This document shows positions 62,929 to 64,000 of a stretch of 64,000 nt of DNA, one piece after another (within the stretch, counting starts at the first letter, position 1; each line of letters starts with the position of its first letter). Origin of the DNA: Lactobacillales bacterium. Its GTDB lineage: Bacteria; Bacillota; Bacilli; Lactobacillales; Streptococcaceae. The position numbers and the translations under genes are program-made. Where the stretch lies: NCBI GenBank assembly GCA_031261175.1, contig JAISJW010000018.1, positions 1-64,000 of the forward strand. The letters are read 5' to 3'. The notes under the pieces are model-generated. The model was not told where the DNA came from. It saw only the letters and a list, made by a program, of their open reading frames with translations, and searched no databases.

Positions 62929-62999
62929 TACTGTTTTTTAAGGCCTTTTTTAGTTATTTCGATCCTCGAAACCCCTAAAAAACGCGCTAAAAAACAGTA
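62929..62999. repeat. 71-bp palindromic repeat, copy 9
   Basis: TACTGTTTTTTAA to CTAAAAAACAGTA with centre CGATCCTCGA. It lies between the right-edge surface protein gene and promoter block D, 116 bases from the block. Confidence 0.9.
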
Positions 63000-63012
63000 A
63001 GGGAAAATAGAT

Positions 63013-63043
63013 GCAAAAAAGCCGCTCGAGATGAGCGACTTTT
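63013..63043 (-). terminator. Terminator of the right-edge surface protein
   Basis: Stem AAGTCGCTC/GAGCGGCTT with a short loop, followed by TTTTTTGC on the minus strand. Confidence 0.8.
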
Positions 63044-63068
63044 CTTTTGAAATCGAAACTATTTGAAA

Positions 63069-64000
63069 CTATTCTGTGAACGAAAGCGTCCAGTAGAGGT
63101 TCGTCGTGTAATAAACGAGTTGTTCATCTTTGGTTTGCGGCAGAACGGTTCCACGCGGGATTTTCAGCGTGATCGCGTTCGTTGTTGGCCGCTCGCCACC
63201 GGCTGCAACGGTCCGGCTGACTAGGTCGTTACCCGTAGCGCCTTCCAGAGCATCCGGAACTGAACTGCGCGGCATCAAGTCCGCATTACCGACACCGAAT
63301 GACAGCGACATAATCTTACCGTCGGTGTTCACTGGCCGTTCGCCAAAGACTCCGGCGCGTTCGAGATTACCGAGTCCGGTCAAGACCTCAAGTTCCGGCA
63401 GAATCAACCGCCAACGGGCGATAACACTCAAATTTCCGTCTGGTTCCAAACCGCTGTGTTCTTCATCGCCACCGTAAATTCGCGTGCCCATCGGGATCCG
63501 ACCGTTGCTCGCATTGGTCGTGTACCAACCGAGAAACTCGTACTGATCGTTGGGCGTGAAGTGACTAAATTCACCCGCAGGCCTTGTCGGCGTCATTCCG
63601 GCAAGTTTCACCGAGTCGATCTCTTCCCCTGCTGGCACGAGGAGACTTGCCCCCGTCGCCACCCCGTCCTTGTTGAAGAACGTGATCCTCGATTGCGATT
63701 TGTACTTCGCATACAGCGAGATGTCGGCGGTGATTTGCCAGCCCGTGTAAGGCGTCGTGCAGGCTGGGTCCGTGTACCAACCCACGTAGGTGCCGCGCGT
63801 GCCGTCGAAGAATTGCTCCGGCGTGTTCGGCATAATAAGCGAGTCCAGAGAATCGAGATTAGGCAAGTGAGCCTCCTGCACGCTGAGAACCGAATCGGGG
63901 TCGCCGCCCGAATAAGGAGGCGTCGAGTAGACGTTGACGTCAAAGACGATTTGATCAAGCACCGGTCGTAAAACGATGCTGCTAAGATCAATCCATTTTC
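63069..64000 (-). CDS. C-terminal part of a surface protein with InlB B-like repeats (partial)
   Basis: At least 310 residues; the frame is open through the right edge (reading KWIDLSSIVLRP before the GTG at 63962), so the beginning is missing. Two B-repeat-like units of the Listeria-Bacteroides type are seen: GTYVGWYTDPACTTPYTGW with ITADISLYAKYK, and YEFLGWYTTNASNGRIPMGT. The last 120 residues contain no LPXTG and no membrane helix, ending LYWTLSFTE. It may be a repeat-rich adhesin anchored elsewhere or simply secreted. Confidence 0.75.
   Translation of the reverse strand, partial: KWIDLSSIVLRPVLDQIVFDVNVYSTPPYSGGDPDSVLSVQEAHLPNLDSLDSLIMPNTPEQFFDGTRGTYVGWYTDPACTTPYTGWQITADISLYAKYKSQSRITFFNKDGVATGASLLVPAGEEIDSVKLAGMTPTRPAGEFSHFTPNDQYEFLGWYTTNASNGRIPMGTRIYGGDEEHSGLEPDGNLSVIARWRLILPELEVLTGLGNLERAGVFGERPVNTDGKIMSLSFGVGNADLMPRSSVPDALEGATGNDLVSRTVAAGGERPTTNAITLKIPRGTVLPQTKDEQLVYYTTNLYWTLSFTE

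Noticed and set aside
1427..63860. GGCAAGT as a simple codon-usage effect
   Set aside because: Copies occur on both strands relative to genes, in several frames and in non-coding hairpins, so codon preference alone does not explain it.

Overview
The window is about 64 kb of chromosome from a mid-GC Gram-positive bacterium, very probably a member of the Lactobacillales. Evidence for this: an uninterrupted S10-spc-alpha ribosomal operon containing secY-adk-infA-rpmJ, followed by an L17-downstream-element-like RNA; a T-box leader before ileS; a lysine-type MurE; OatA; an AspD/AspT aspartate-to-alanine pathway; and a compact comG operon. I cannot name the species. Almost all genes lie on the minus strand; the exceptions are a trio of M29 aminopeptidases and a CiaRH-like two-component system.

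Layout. 0-4 kb: a short operon with a CpsC/CpsD tyrosine-kinase pair, a surface protein, a sortase and a four-helix membrane protein. 4-9.4 kb: TMEM175-type channel, aspartate 4-decarboxylase, aspartate:alanine exchanger and MarR regulator, then an ArAE-type membrane protein. 9.4-13 kb: exonuclease, a frameshifted HD-domain gene, acetyltransferase, radA, dut. 13-17 kb: three tandem M29 aminopeptidases. 17-23 kb: a Tad/Flp-type pilus or secretion cluster with three micro-proteins and a large secreted MucBP protein. 23-34 kb: ileS, oatA, ylbF, divIB, an Ig-repeat surface protein, pta, recA. 34-38 kb: two-component system, dinD, PHP phosphatase. 38-43.5 kb: comG operon with radC in front and an inserted endonuclease-like gene. 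43.6-47.4 kb: murE, ackA, ytxK-type methylase. 47.6-62 kb: ribosomal proteins. 62-64 kb: S10 leader, a candidate type I toxin locus, and the C-terminal part of a surface protein that runs off the right edge.

Three sequence-level patterns run across these regions. (1) The heptamer GGCAAGT (or ACTTGCC) occurs about 90 times by hand count, roughly ten times more than chance, and in places forms inverted pairs that build terminators. This resembles the DNA uptake sequences of Pasteurellaceae and Neisseriaceae, and the window encodes a competence pilus. (2) A 71-bp palindrome is present nine times with constant length in intergenic or gene-end positions; it supplies the stop codons of two genes. 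(3) A roughly 60-bp block centred on TACGTATA lies upstream of the Tad cluster, the Ig-repeat protein, recA, the ytxK-type gene and the toxin locus. It resembles the streptococcal SigX box TACGAATA and may define a regulon. In four of five cases a 71-bp palindrome sits immediately upstream of this block.

Together the genes suggest a naturally transformable bacterium in which DNA uptake (comG), recombination (recA, radA, radC) and surface structures (Tad-like system, Ig-repeat protein) may share a regulatory signal. This is inference from sequence; no database search was possible.
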